Shown piece after piece: positions 26,451 to 36,707 of a stretch of DNA of 64,000 nucleotides. The notes under the pieces are model-generated. The model searched no databases and was not told where the DNA came from. It worked only from the letters and a program-made list of their open reading frames with translations. Position 1 is the first letter of the stretch; each line of letters begins with the position of its first letter. The stretch is from contig NZ_LRPC01000028.1 of assembly GCF_001592965.1 (NCBI RefSeq), forward strand, positions 310,001-374,000, given 5' to 3'. A program made the position numbers and the translations under genes. Source of the DNA: Roseivirga spongicola (lineage in GTDB: Bacteria; Bacteroidota; Bacteroidia; Cytophagales; Cyclobacteriaceae).

Positions 26451-28364
26451 TTACTTAATTGTACCTATCTCTATTTCCTTTTCAATATACCCACCACGAG
26501 TAGAAAGCACCTTTACTTTTCCTTTGGCTCCGTCTATGCCGTTCAGCTTAATCTCAAAAGTTGCTTCTTTGCTTTCTCCAGAAAGTGTTCTGTCTAGGTA
26601 TATGGTTTTATCAGTTAAGTCAGGGCTTACAATTTGCAATTGAGCTTTTTCACCACCTTTCATGAGTTTGCCATCAAACTGTAATTGTACTCTATCTTCT
26701 CTAACAATTTTCACCAGTTGAGCCTGCTTCAACGCAGTAGGGAGCTCACCAGTATTCTTAATTCGTACCTTAACTTCATAAGTGTTTCGGTTTTTCTTGT
26801 TTATATCAATAGACTCCAATTCTATTTGAGGAAGCTCTAGGGCCATAGCTAGGTTGAATAGTGCTTGCTTTTTTGCCCAGTTCTCTAATTGCCATGGTGG
26901 TCCATTCTGACTGAAAAATTTTGGATGGAACCCACCAATTTCCACCTCACCTAAGGTTGGATGAGTAAACGGTTCCCACTCTCTGAAACCTCTTCCACCA
27001 TTTTCTTCATCGTCCCATCTTAGGCCGTCATAGTCATCGTAGATTCCATTGCCATCATAATCTTTCATAGCCCCATTATTCCAGAGCTCATCGCCATACC
27101 AAATTGAGCCATAGTAGAAATACCCAAAATCTGGTCCGTGCCCAAATAGGGGACTTGGCTTAAGCGGATCGCCAGTGCTAGGATTAACCTTGTAACGAGT
27201 AGCGTAGGTCTCATAAACATCTCCGGCCCATGGATAATTGGTAATAGACAAACCTATGCTGTCATACTTTTTATAGAGGTCTAAATCTTCTGGGTACATT
27301 CTTTCCTCGCTTTTAGATGTAGAAGGCGCCCTCAAGTGCATAGGAACCCTCGTGTCCATAGAGTTGACAACTGAAATATTTGGGTGAGTTAATACCCATA
27401 GTACAATGGACCTTGACTCAGGTTCAGAAGCAGGGTAGGCGCCTGCACCATATTGAGTATAGCCTCTGCCTGTAGCATCTTCGCCAATGTCTGGTCTCCA
27501 GTTTTCAGGGTAGTTCCTATGTAGGTCTAACCCTCCAATGCCGTCTTCATTAAATCGGCCGTCACCATCGTTATCTATACCCTCTGAGTAAACAAAGTGA
27601 GTTCCACCTTCTCTAACCCTTTTCATTAGCCTGCCCTGAGGGTCTCTTGGGTCTATTATATGAGTACCTTCTTCACCGTCTTTGGCTTTAACCCGAATTT
27701 GGTACATAATGCCATCACCATCCAAATCTTCCTCATCATCTTCATCTAATAGACCATCTCGGTCGTTATCATGAGGTCGTACTGTACTTCTGTTTCTTTG
27801 AGCGGTATGCAGGTAAAGATTGCTCCCGTCAGGGTTGTTCTGAGGTCTTAAATAGATAGCCTTAGTGTCTATTAAGTCCGTAATAGCTGCATCGCTTCCG
27901 TAATTCTCTAATAGATGTTGAGTAAGCCAAAGAATTGATTCAGAGCTAGTTATTTCTCCGCTGTGTCTTCCGCCTTCAAAATAGGCTGCAGGTTTGTCTG
28001 TGTCTTTTCCCGTATTCTTATTGGTTATGGTCATTTGTAAAATAGGACGGCCTTCAAAGCTTGTTCCTACTTGGTATAAGTCTACAATCTCAGGGTACTT
28101 TTCAGCCCATAGCTTATACCAATGATACATTACGTCTACTGTATGATAGGTGTCGAAGGTGAGCTGTTCTGAGGGTTCATATTGAACCTCAGCATGCTGG
28201 TGTTGCTTAAAAAAACTTATGCCGTGTCTTTCACCTTTTACGGTGTAGTAGGTGGTGTCTTTGTCAGACTCAGGCCAACTAATTGGGTCTAATTGCCTAA
28301 CCTGAAAGGCATTGGCTTTAATGGAAAACCCACAAATGAGTAATAGTAGAAAAATTCTCTTCAT
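26451..28364 (-). CDS. Secreted M14-family zinc carboxypeptidase
   Basis: 637 aa. The signal peptide ends ANA at about residue 19. The M14 zinc motif H-x-x-E is in GGRHSGEITSSES, the third zinc ligand/substrate region in GLDLHRNYPENW, and a probable catalytic Glu in GEVEIGGFHP. Asp-rich inserts (DNDRDGLLDEDDEEDLDGDG and DYDGNGIYDDYDG) look like calcium-binding loops. The C-terminal 110 residues form a separate beta-rich domain. It probably degrades extracellular peptides. It converges with the M19 gene across the terminator at 26371. Confidence 0.87.
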   Translation of the reverse strand: MKRIFLLLLICGFSIKANAFQVRQLDPISWPESDKDTTYYTVKGERHGISFFKQHQHAEVQYEPSEQLTFDTYHTVDVMYHWYKLWAEKYPEIVDLYQVGTSFEGRPILQMTITNKNTGKDTDKPAAYFEGGRHSGEITSSESILWLTQHLLENYGSDAAITDLIDTKAIYLRPQNNPDGSNLYLHTAQRNRSTVRPHDNDRDGLLDEDDEEDLDGDGIMYQIRVKAKDGEEGTHIIDPRDPQGRLMKRVREGGTHFVYSEGIDNDGDGRFNEDGIGGLDLHRNYPENWRPDIGEDATGRGYTQYGAGAYPASEPESRSIVLWVLTHPNISVVNSMDTRVPMHLRAPSTSKSEERMYPEDLDLYKKYDSIGLSITNYPWAGDVYETYATRYKVNPSTGDPLKPSPLFGHGPDFGYFYYGSIWYGDELWNNGAMKDYDGNGIYDDYDGLRWDDEENGGRGFREWEPFTHPTLGEVEIGGFHPKFFSQNGPPWQLENWAKKQALFNLAMALELPQIELESIDINKKNRNTYEVKVRIKNTGELPTALKQAQLVKIVREDRVQLQFDGKLMKGGEKAQLQIVSPDLTDKTIYLDRTLSGESKEATFEIKLNGIDGAKGKVKVLSTRGGYIEKEIEIGTIK

Positions 28365-28467
28365 AATAGTTTTTAAGGTTGGTAGTGGAAGATAATAATA
28401 AACAGCTTATCGACATATAATGTCATTCATCGAAGCATACTGTTAGCCAACGAAATGGCTCAAATTC

Positions 28468-28486
28468 AAAAGGAATTATTCCTTTT
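28468..28486. promoter_or_regulatory. 19-bp perfect palindrome just upstream of the histidine kinase gene
   Basis: AAAAGGAAT and ATTCCTTTT are separated by one base, ending 18 bp before the kinase ATG. It could be a transcription-factor site, or a weak hairpin with the following T run. No regulator can be assigned. Confidence 0.4.
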
Positions 28487-28504
28487 TTTGACTTCTAAGC
28501 ACTA

Positions 28505-31500
28505 ATGAAACCAAGTATCACTCTTAATAAACGGGGGGAGGTGGTCTCTTTCGATTCCCTATCTTCCAAATTCTACTTTTTCCTTAAAGAGTCAGAATAT
28601 GGCTTGTTAGAAGATATCATCTCAAAATTCACAAGCTCTCCAGAAACAGGAAACAAAGGGGCATTTCAAGTATTTAATCGAAATATTTCTTATTGCGTTA
28701 CATTTTCCAATAACTTATACTCCATAAGCTTTGAGGCTGAAGATTATTCTATGGGAGAAGGACCAAAAGACAACGAGAAGTATAAATTAATAGTAGAGGC
28801 TGCCAACGAGATTATTTACGAGGCAGATGCCAAGGGCCAGTTTACTTATGTAAATCCAAAAACTTTAAAGGTTACGGGCTTTTCTGAGAAAGAGATGATG
28901 CAAAAGTCTTATTTAGACCTTATTCATCCTGACTATAAAGAAAAGCTTAAGCTTTTTTATACCGAGCAAGTAAAGGAGCTCAAAAAATCTACCTACCAAG
29001 AGCTACCTATAGTTACCAAGAGTGGAGAGCAGATTTGGATTGGTCTAAATGTGCAGTTACTAGAGAATGATTTTGCCGTAACTGGCTTTCTAGGAGTTGG
29101 TAGAGATATTACGGAAAGCTATCATAATAGACTTGCCCTACAGCAATCTGAAGAGAAATATAGAGGTATAATTCAAAACCTTCAATACGGATTATTAGAG
29201 GTAGATATAAACGAGAAAATTGTTTACGCCAACGAGGCAATGAGTTTAATAACGGGATATGAACCTGAAGAACTTATTGGAAAAGTAGCTTCTCAGCTTT
29301 TAGTTGACGAAAGAAGCATGGAGGTGCTAGACAGTGAGCATGAAAAGCGAGAAGATGGAAACGCCAGTGTTTATGAGATAAAAATTAAACACAAAGATGG
29401 TGGCCATAGATGGGTAATGATTAGTGGTGCTCCTATTTACAATGTAGATGGTAGTATCAGAGGCTCTATTGGAATCCACATGGATATCACCGACAGAATT
29501 GAATCTGAAGATGAGCTTAAACTTACTCGTTCGCGACTCAAAAAATATAAAGAGGGGATTGAAGCGCTCAATTGGGTCACCTCTAATCTTAAGCTCTCTT
29601 ATGCAGATCAAATTAAGGAGGGTCTAAAGATTGCCTTAGATTATCTAGAAATGGATTTGGGGGTAATTAGCCAAATAGAAGATGAGGTCTATACGGTGAA
29701 GCACTTCGTAGCTAAGAACGAAGGAGTTGAATTGAGTAATGGTGATGAGTTTAAGCTTAGCGATACTTTCTGTGATATAGTTATTGCTAAAGACGATATT
29801 CTCTACATGAAAAATGTTTCAGAGTCTAAGTATTCTGAGCACCCTTGTCACGAACTCTTCGGTGTAGAATCTTACTTAGGAGTTAATTATTCAATAAATG
29901 GGAAAAAGTGTGGAACGGTTAATTTCTCATCGCCAGACCCAAGAAATAAAGAATTCGATAGCTATGACCTAGAGTTTATTAATCTGTTTTCTAAGTGGAT
30001 TGGTTATACTATTACGCTCTATGAGAATCAAAAGAAGCAGTTTGCAGATAAAGAGGCCCTTGCGGCCAAGAATGAGGAGTTAGAGAGAAATCAACAATTT
30101 CTAGGGGCTATTAATGACTTTGTTACTAGCTTATTAGATGATGAAACACTTACAGACATAGCTTGGGAAATAGCAGAGAGTGTAATTGAGAAGTTCGATT
30201 ATGACGACTGCGTAATCTACATTGTTAATGAAGAACAGCAAGTTTTAGAACAGCTAGCTGCCTATGGTTCTAAGCAAACTAAAGATAGAAAAGTATTAGA
30301 CGCCATAAAGATTCCTTTCGGAACTGGTATTGTAGGTGCAGTGGCACAATCTGGCAAAGCGGAAATAATTGCAGACACTTCTAAAGACGACAGATACGTT
30401 GTAGACGATGCTAACCGCATGTCTGAAATTACGGTGCCAATTATTGCCGATGGTAAGGTTATTGGAGTAATAGACTCTGAACACCAACAGAAAAACTTCT
30501 TCAAAGAAGAGCATTTAACCACACTGAAAACAATTGCTAATATAGCTGCCAACCGCCTGAAGAATGCGCTGGCAAAAAGAGAGCAGCAGAGAGCTGAAAA
30601 GGAGCTCCAAGAAAGTGAAGAGAAATTTAGAAAGATACTTCACAATGCTATTGATGCGGTTATTACAATAGATAACAGAGGGGTTGTAAAGGAGTGGAAT
30701 TTGCAAGCTGAAACTATTTTCGGTTATACAGGAGAAGAAGCTATTGGCAAACCATTGACTGCAACCATTATTCCGCCTCATCATCACAAATCTCACAATG
30801 CCGGAATGAGGCATTTTAATGAAACAGGACACGGACCGGTATTAAATCAGAAAATAGAAATAACAGCAGTTAGAAAGTCAGGAGAAGAGTTTCCTATCGA
30901 AATGGCTATAATTCCTGTTGAAGATAAGGGGAGTCATAGCTTTACAGCATTCTTGAGTGATATAACTATTCAAAAACAGGTGCAGGCCGAAATGGAAAAG
31001 GCACTAAACAAGGAGAGAGAACTGAATGAATTGAAATCTAGGTTTGTTTCTATGACTTCTCATGAGTTCAGAACGCCTCTTACCACCATAAAGCAAAACA
31101 CCGACCTTATCAGCTACCAATTAGAAAGCATTATTCCTAATGAATATGCACTCTTTAAGAAATACATTGATAGAATTGATGGAGATGTAAACCGACTTAC
31201 AGGTTTAATGAACGATATTCTAATGCTCGGAAAAATTGAATCTGGTAAGATTCAAATGAATAAGAGTAAGATAAACTTTGTACAATTTATTGAGAAGCTA
31301 GTTACTAAGTATTCAGAAGCAGATAGTGAGCATAGACAGATTGAAATGAAGGTGCAAGGTGTACCTCAAGAACTGGAAATTGATACACAACTCATAGATC
31401 ATGTTGTTTCTAATTTGCTTTCAAATGCTCTTAAATACTCTCCAGGTGCAAAGGCTCCAGAAGTAAACCTGTCATTCAACAAGCTTTCCAGGGTAACTTT

Positions 31501-31714
31501 AAGAGTGAAAGATCACGGTATTGGTATACCGAAGAAAGATCAAAGAAGCTTATTTGAGTCTTTTTACAGGGCTACCAATGTTAAAAATATACAAGGTTCT
31601 GGGCTAGGCCTTTCCATTGTAAAAGAGTTCACAGAAATGCACGGAGGTACTATTGAAGTGGATAGTGATGAAGGAAAAGGCGCTGAATTCATTGTTGAAT
31701 TACCATTATCATAG
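28505..31714 (+). CDS. Multi-PAS/GAF sensor histidine kinase
   Basis: 1069 aa, no clear membrane segment, so probably a cytoplasmic sensor. Order: degenerate N-terminal domain (about 1-90), PAS (about 95-212) and PAS/PAC (about 215-335) joined by coiled coils, two GAF domains (about 355-500 and 530-690), a third PAS (about 700-825), HisKA with His853 in SHEFRTPL, and HATPase with NLLSNALKYSPG, DHGIGIP and GSGLGLSIVKEF. The GAF domains might bind a small ligand; none can be named. A LytTR response regulator follows after 54 bp and is the likely partner. Confidence 0.92.
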   Translation: MKPSITLNKRGEVVSFDSLSSKFYFFLKESEYGLLEDIISKFTSSPETGNKGAFQVFNRNISYCVTFSNNLYSISFEAEDYSMGEGPKDNEKYKLIVEAANEIIYEADAKGQFTYVNPKTLKVTGFSEKEMMQKSYLDLIHPDYKEKLKLFYTEQVKELKKSTYQELPIVTKSGEQIWIGLNVQLLENDFAVTGFLGVGRDITESYHNRLALQQSEEKYRGIIQNLQYGLLEVDINEKIVYANEAMSLITGYEPEELIGKVASQLLVDERSMEVLDSEHEKREDGNASVYEIKIKHKDGGHRWVMISGAPIYNVDGSIRGSIGIHMDITDRIESEDELKLTRSRLKKYKEGIEALNWVTSNLKLSYADQIKEGLKIALDYLEMDLGVISQIEDEVYTVKHFVAKNEGVELSNGDEFKLSDTFCDIVIAKDDILYMKNVSESKYSEHPCHELFGVESYLGVNYSINGKKCGTVNFSSPDPRNKEFDSYDLEFINLFSKWIGYTITLYENQKKQFADKEALAAKNEELERNQQFLGAINDFVTSLLDDETLTDIAWEIAESVIEKFDYDDCVIYIVNEEQQVLEQLAAYGSKQTKDRKVLDAIKIPFGTGIVGAVAQSGKAEIIADTSKDDRYVVDDANRMSEITVPIIADGKVIGVIDSEHQQKNFFKEEHLTTLKTIANIAANRLKNALAKREQQRAEKELQESEEKFRKILHNAIDAVITIDNRGVVKEWNLQAETIFGYTGEEAIGKPLTATIIPPHHHKSHNAGMRHFNETGHGPVLNQKIEITAVRKSGEEFPIEMAIIPVEDKGSHSFTAFLSDITIQKQVQAEMEKALNKERELNELKSRFVSMTSHEFRTPLTTIKQNTDLISYQLESIIPNEYALFKKYIDRIDGDVNRLTGLMNDILMLGKIESGKIQMNKSKINFVQFIEKLVTKYSEADSEHRQIEMKVQGVPQELEIDTQLIDHVVSNLLSNALKYSPGAKAPEVNLSFNKLSRVTLRVKDHGIGIPKKDQRSLFESFYRATNVKNIQGSGLGLSIVKEFTEMHGGTIEVDSDEGKGAEFIVELPLS

Positions 31715-31768
31715 TTTATATTCTAGTTTACCTCAATTGAATTATTAAATTGGCCAAAAATATATTGA

Positions 31769-32497
31769 ATGAGCCAGTTGAAGATTCTAGTTGTTGAGGA
31801 CGATCCGATGATCGCAGAAAGTGTTCAGGATATTCTTGCTATCCTGAAACATGAAGTTATTGGAGTAGCAGAGAATGCAGAAGATGCCATTGCCATTTGT
31901 AACGAAACACTTCCAGATCTAGCCTTGCTAGATATACAAATTGGTGGCGATATTGATGGGGTTGACCTGGCCGATTTACTCAATCAGAATTTTCAGATAC
32001 CATTTATCTTTACTACGGCTTTTGCAGATAATGACACCATTGCTAGAGCAAAGTCTAAAGGACCTTACGGGTACTTAGTTAAGCCTTATGGTATAAAAGA
32101 CATGAATGCTGCCATAGAGGTTGCTATGACGGCTTTTGAACGCTTTAAGAAGGCTAGCGAAACTCCAGCCATGTCTAAAGTTATCCAAGACAGTATATTC
32201 TTAAAAGTTGATTCTAAGCTTATTAAGACTAAAATTGATGACATTCTTTATATAGAAGCTAAGGGAGATTATGCCTTGTTCAAAACTAAAGAGAAGGGGC
32301 ATATTGTTCATACTACTATGAAGAGGGTAGAAGAGCGTCTGAACGATTATAACTTTGCCAAAGTACATCGCTCTTATGTAATCAACTTAGCCAAAATTGT
32401 GGATATAGAAGAGTCTAACCTGCTAATAGACCACAAGGTAATTCCTATTTCAAGAGCCAATAAAGAGGCATTAATTAAGCGACTGAACCTGTTGTAG
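31769..32497 (+). CDS. LytTR-family response regulator
   Basis: 242 aa. The receiver domain (1 to about 125) has the acidic pair in VVEDDPM, phosphoacceptor Asp55 in LALLDIQIGG and the conserved Lys in YLVKPYG. The LytTR DNA-binding domain (about 145-242) has ILYIEAKGDYALFKT, KRVEERL and KVHRSYVINL. It is probably phosphorylated by the kinase encoded just upstream. Its last 27 bp overlap the end of the convergent glycosyltransferase gene. Confidence 0.93.
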   Translation: MSQLKILVVEDDPMIAESVQDILAILKHEVIGVAENAEDAIAICNETLPDLALLDIQIGGDIDGVDLADLLNQNFQIPFIFTTAFADNDTIARAKSKGPYGYLVKPYGIKDMNAAIEVAMTAFERFKKASETPAMSKVIQDSIFLKVDSKLIKTKIDDILYIEAKGDYALFKTKEKGHIVHTTMKRVEERLNDYNFAKVHRSYVINLAKIVDIEESNLLIDHKVIPISRANKEALIKRLNLL

Positions 32498-33655
32498 GGG
32501 AGTCGCTCTTTTTGCTTTATCCCAAGTTACTTGCTGTTTTCCTCTGAAGTATTTTATCCAGCCCAGTACAACACAGTAGTGCATGTAGATGAAATAGTAA
32601 GGGATGTAAAGCGCTTTAATTTTGGTTTCTCCATTTCTCATGGCGTAACCTGCCAAGGCTAGAATAGCAAATATGAGCTCTAATCTCATAATTAGATCAT
32701 AAGGCCAACCTTGTGGAGCCAAGAAAAAGATACTAGTAAAGGCTCCCACAAGGGCTAATGGCATTAACGTCCAGCGTAGCGCTCTGTGAGAAATGTATTG
32801 AAAGGTGAGTTTTCCGTATTTGAAGAGATTTAGAAGAGGCAACAACATAATAACTGCCTGAATGCCACCTGCAGAGATTCTAACTTTTCGCTTTGTTTCT
32901 TCTTCTATGTTAGCAGAACCAGTTTCCATGGCCAATGCCTGTGGCTCATAAGCTACTTTGTAACCCTTTGCCGAAAGCTTCATGGTCATTACAAAGTCTT
33001 CAATTAGTGTATTGGTATCTATGTTTTCATATAAGTGAGTTCTTATTGCGAATAACTCTCCGGCAGAACCTACCAGGGTGTTCCACTCTGCATCTTTCCT
33101 TTTCAAGAACGATTCATACTTCCAATAAAAACCTTCTCCAGAGCTGCTGGCACTATCTTCTTCCTTACTCAACACTGTCTTTTCTCCTGAGACAGCACCA
33201 ACCAAATTGCTCTGAAAGTGTCGGATCATATTTTTTAGTCCATCTTTATTAATCATCACGTTAGCATCAGTAAACACCGTCAAAGCACTTTCAACTGAAG
33301 GCATTACTCTATTTACGGCTGCTATTTTTCCAGCTCTTTCAGGCTTAAAACATAGCTCTGCTTCTGAAAATCTGCTAACAATGTCATTTGTGCCATCATT
33401 TGAACCATCAGTGACAATCTTAATTTTTAGCTTGTCTTTAGGATAGTCTAAGGCCAGAGTATTCTTGATTTTTTCTTCAATAATCTCTTCTTCGTTGTAA
33501 GCGGCTACCAAAAATGTTACTTCTGGCAAATCCTCATCGCCCAGCGTTTCTATAGGTTTGGTGCCTTTTATTTTGGCGAGAATGCTAATGAGCATACCGT
33601 AACCTACAAACACATAAAAGACAATAAATACGCAAGTCCAAAAGAAGATTTCCAT
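32471..33655 (-). CDS. Membrane GT2 glycosyltransferase (cellulose-synthase/hyaluronan-synthase-like layout)
   Basis: 394 aa. One N-terminal helix (1-24), then the GT-A domain: VTFLVAAYNEEEII, IVTDGSNDGTND, metal motif FTDANVMI, GSAGELFAIR and LIEDFVMTMKL, followed by three C-terminal helices (about 265-375). It is the last gene of the minus-strand exopolysaccharide cluster, 87 bp after the previous gene, and overlaps the LytTR regulator gene tail to tail by 27 bp. The product probably adds a sugar on the cytoplasmic side of the membrane. Confidence 0.86.
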   Translation of the reverse strand: MEIFFWTCVFIVFYVFVGYGMLISILAKIKGTKPIETLGDEDLPEVTFLVAAYNEEEIIEEKIKNTLALDYPKDKLKIKIVTDGSNDGTNDIVSRFSEAELCFKPERAGKIAAVNRVMPSVESALTVFTDANVMINKDGLKNMIRHFQSNLVGAVSGEKTVLSKEEDSASSSGEGFYWKYESFLKRKDAEWNTLVGSAGELFAIRTHLYENIDTNTLIEDFVMTMKLSAKGYKVAYEPQALAMETGSANIEEETKRKVRISAGGIQAVIMLLPLLNLFKYGKLTFQYISHRALRWTLMPLALVGAFTSIFFLAPQGWPYDLIMRLELIFAILALAGYAMRNGETKIKALYIPYYFIYMHYCVVLGWIKYFRGKQQVTWDKAKRATPLQQVQSLN

Positions 33656-33742
33656 GACGTTTAATTTTTATTCAATTAAATGAAGTCTGGAGAGTAAAAT
33701 GGAGTTGTTTCGATGAATAGTAAGAAACTGTCGGTGAACGAA

Positions 33743-34621
33743 TTAGATAGGTCGAAAGCCGAATTTTTTCTGAATTAAACCATCCGAAATTCCCTTGTTA
33801 AAAGCATTCAAATGCTTCCACTCTCTTAATAGAAGGTGTTTTAAGAAGTTTTTAGGCGTTGATATAAGAAGGAAGAAGCTAACGAATGTGAACCAGTTTA
33901 ACTTGCCTTTATTTCTCATAAAGTGCAGTCTGTTCCTGGTCTGGTAATACAGTTTAAGAGGACTATTTTTTCCTGTAGAAATGGACTCTTTATGCAATAC
34001 ATGAACAGCGGGGTCTACCAATAGCTTATACCCACCTTGCTTAATAATGTTAGACCATTCTAGCTCTTCGTAATAAAGAAAGAATTGTTCTGGCATAAGA
34101 CCACAGTTTTCAATTACCTCTTTTTTTAGCATTACTGCTGCTCCGTGAAAATAGGGGGTCTCGTAAGGTGAGTTAGATTGCGTGTTTTTTAGTAGTTCAT
34201 TTCTGCCAGTAAGAGAGTTTATAGGGGTAAAACCCGCAAACTGAATCTTATCTGGCTGACTAAAGTATTTAAGCACAGGAGACACGGCTCCAATGGTTGG
34301 TTCGGTGAATCGACTGAGTAATGATTCAATTAGGCCGTTTTCTAACTCCGTGTCATTATTAACCAAGAATAGGTAATCTCCCTTGGCCTTTTCTATTCCT
34401 AAGTTGTTTCCACCGGCAAATCCAAGGTTCTCTTTGGCATTCAGTACTATAGCCCCAGGTAAAATAGACTGATAATTCTGTGTGTCGTCTCCTTCTTGGC
34501 AGTTGTCTACTACAATTACTTCAAGGTTAGGATAGCCTAGTTTGCTAATTGAATGCAACAGCTCGCTAGTAACAGCTTGTTGCTTATAATTGACCGTAAT
34601 AATGGAAACTAAAGGGTTCAT
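33743..34621 (-). CDS. GT2-family (rhamnosyltransferase-like) glycosyltransferase
   Basis: 292 aa. VSIITVNYKQQAVT, VVDNCQ, ENLGFAGGNNLGIEKAKG, metal motif LVNNDTEL and YYEELEWSNIIK give a complete WbbL-like GT2 enzyme. It overlaps the upstream methyltransferase gene by 4 bp (ATGA), so both are co-translated in the exopolysaccharide operon. Confidence 0.87.
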   Translation of the reverse strand: MNPLVSIITVNYKQQAVTSELLHSISKLGYPNLEVIVVDNCQEGDDTQNYQSILPGAIVLNAKENLGFAGGNNLGIEKAKGDYLFLVNNDTELENGLIESLLSRFTEPTIGAVSPVLKYFSQPDKIQFAGFTPINSLTGRNELLKNTQSNSPYETPYFHGAAVMLKKEVIENCGLMPEQFFLYYEELEWSNIIKQGGYKLLVDPAVHVLHKESISTGKNSPLKLYYQTRNRLHFMRNKGKLNWFTFVSFFLLISTPKNFLKHLLLREWKHLNAFNKGISDGLIQKKFGFRPI

Positions 34622-35424
34622 TTTTTCTCTTTTATACCAATTACCTGAATAGCATTACCCCAAGTGTTTACATGAAACATTCTATCGAAATGAATAAGCA
34701 TTTTTGCTAGAGGTAGAGTAAGCATCTGACCAATTACTCCTGCTTTTTTACCTAAGTATGCCAATTCCCAACCAAGTCTTGCATACCATCCGTCTGAATA
34801 GCTTGCATGAACCACTTTGAATCCTTCTTCAATAAATCGGGTTTCTAGTCCATGAAGGTCATAAACTTGGCCAATGTGTTCATCTTCTAACCACTCGTGA
34901 TGGTCTTCAAAATATTTTTCTGGGAATATTGTTCTTTGGGTTACATAGGGGATCTTCACCATGAAATGCCCCCCAGGTTTTAACCTGTCATAAGCGGCTT
35001 TAAAAGGCATTTGTTCAGGGGCAATGTGTTCGAAAACATCTATTGAAAAGATAAAGTCAAATTCTTTTTCCTCAAGATCTTCTGTCAATTTGCAGTGGGT
35101 GTTGATGTTTTCTATACCACTTCTTGAGATAGCCTCGTTCACCGAATTAATTCTCTCTTTGTCTATATCAAGACTGTGTACTTCGCTTTGTGGTAGGGCT
35201 TGAGCAAGACTAAAACTGTACTCGCCATAACCAGTTCCTAGATCTAAGATTTTTGCATCTGCTTTCAAAGGTATTTTCTTGACCATTTCTTTGAAAACAG
35301 TGAATCTGGCGTAGTTACCAACATTTGTATATCCAAATACTTTATGAAAGAGCTTAGCCAATTTTGGCGCTTTTTTCATTCTTTCACTGGTGTAAATCTG
35401 TGCTGTTCCAAATGTCAATTCCAT
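34618..35424 (-). CDS. Class I SAM-dependent methyltransferase
   Basis: 268 aa. SAM motif ILDLGTGYGEYSFSLA, then HSLDIDKERI, FIFSIDVFEHI and LKPGGHFMVKIPY. The substrate is not predictable; within the cluster a sugar or a lipid-linked intermediate is likely. It overlaps the flippase gene by 10 bp and the next GT2 gene by 4 bp. Confidence 0.87.
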   Translation of the reverse strand: MELTFGTAQIYTSERMKKAPKLAKLFHKVFGYTNVGNYARFTVFKEMVKKIPLKADAKILDLGTGYGEYSFSLAQALPQSEVHSLDIDKERINSVNEAISRSGIENINTHCKLTEDLEEKEFDFIFSIDVFEHIAPEQMPFKAAYDRLKPGGHFMVKIPYVTQRTIFPEKYFEDHHEWLEDEHIGQVYDLHGLETRFIEEGFKVVHASYSDGWYARLGWELAYLGKKAGVIGQMLTLPLAKMLIHFDRMFHVNTWGNAIQVIGIKEKK

Positions 35425-36707
35425 GATGAGATATTTTTGTTTTTGAACACCATTTTTGCCGCTTCAACCACTGTGTGTACAGGGTGAAGACTCAATTCTT
35501 TATTTAATTTTAATTGTCCAATAAGAATGGTAATTACAATGGCACTAGCCGTTGCAATGGCACCTCCTATAACTCCATAAGTAGGAATTAAAGTCAGGTT
35601 GAGTACTACGTTAATACCTAAGCTTAATAAGAGCATTAAAAAATTTACCCTCGGCTTACCAACCGCATCAAGCGTTAGCCCGAATACTCTTCCCCATGGC
35701 TTAAATACTGAGGCTATGCTGAGCAGAATGATGATAACAGATGCCTCCTGGAAGCTTTCGTTTCCAAGTATTTGAATAATAGTATGGTTAAAGAAGATCA
35801 ACACAAGGGCTATCGGTAATACAAAAGCAAATAAAGAAAGAACTGATTGACCATATGTTTTCTTTAGATCAGTGCCTGAATTCTGATGACTACTTGCTGA
35901 AATTTTCGGATAAATGACTTGGGATAAAGCTTGCAGTGGAAGCTCTGCATAATTCATGATTTTAGTGGCAAAATGGAAGATAGCCACGGAAGATGGCCCC
36001 AGAAAGTAGCCAATCATTAGAATATCTACACGCTGAAAAAGGAGGGATAAAAGGTTAGTGCCCGAAGCATATTTGCCAAAACTAAATAGTTGAGTAAATA
36101 CTTTTTTACTAGGCAATGACCTGTTAAGCTTTGTCGCAAATAGTAAAATTGAATGTGGTATTGAAGCCAAGCAAATTAGGTTGATCAGCATACTTAAACT
36201 TGGCTGGTTATACAGATAAATGTATCCTAGAAGTAGGCTAACAAAGCTGATTAGGTATATGATGTTGAACGTAAAATACCTTTTGAATCTTTCTTCCGCT
36301 TGGTTAAGAGTATTTGAAAATTGGAGCGTACCCAATGCCCAAAGCACTTTATATCCATTTGCATAAAGTACAGATAGTTCGTTGTTGCTGATAAGACCGT
36401 ATGTTAAAAGCAACAAGCTCAAGATTGTCATTAATCCAAAGTTGAGTGCCGCTCCTGTATTGACCACTGTTTTCTCAAAGCCTGACTGTATAAGTAGTCG
36501 GCTTAATCCGTTTTGAACAAAACCTTGTCTAAAACCATCACAAATGGAGACTGTGGTGATAAAAAGTGCCCAAGTACCAAAGGTAGCCTGATCATAAACC
36601 TTCGCCATGTAAATGAATAGAATGAAGTTGCTCAATAAAAAGGCAATCTGTCCACCAAAAGAAAAGGCGGTATTAGTAAACGATTTACTTTTTAAGATCT
36701 GCTTCAT
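35415..36707 (-). CDS. Wzx-like oligosaccharide flippase
   Basis: 430 aa with about 12 hydrophobic segments, starting FTNTAFSFGGQIAFLLSNF, and RVDILMIGYFLGPSSVAIFHFA in the middle, the pattern of the polysaccharide-biosynthesis/MATE-like superfamily. It would move the lipid-linked repeat unit across the inner membrane for Wzy polymerisation. It overlaps its upstream and downstream neighbours by 4 and 10 bp. Confidence 0.88.
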   Translation of the reverse strand: MKQILKSKSFTNTAFSFGGQIAFLLSNFILFIYMAKVYDQATFGTWALFITTVSICDGFRQGFVQNGLSRLLIQSGFEKTVVNTGAALNFGLMTILSLLLLTYGLISNNELSVLYANGYKVLWALGTLQFSNTLNQAEERFKRYFTFNIIYLISFVSLLLGYIYLYNQPSLSMLINLICLASIPHSILLFATKLNRSLPSKKVFTQLFSFGKYASGTNLLSLLFQRVDILMIGYFLGPSSVAIFHFATKIMNYAELPLQALSQVIYPKISASSHQNSGTDLKKTYGQSVLSLFAFVLPIALVLIFFNHTIIQILGNESFQEASVIIILLSIASVFKPWGRVFGLTLDAVGKPRVNFLMLLLSLGINVVLNLTLIPTYGVIGGAIATASAIVITILIGQLKLNKELSLHPVHTVVEAAKMVFKNKNISSWN

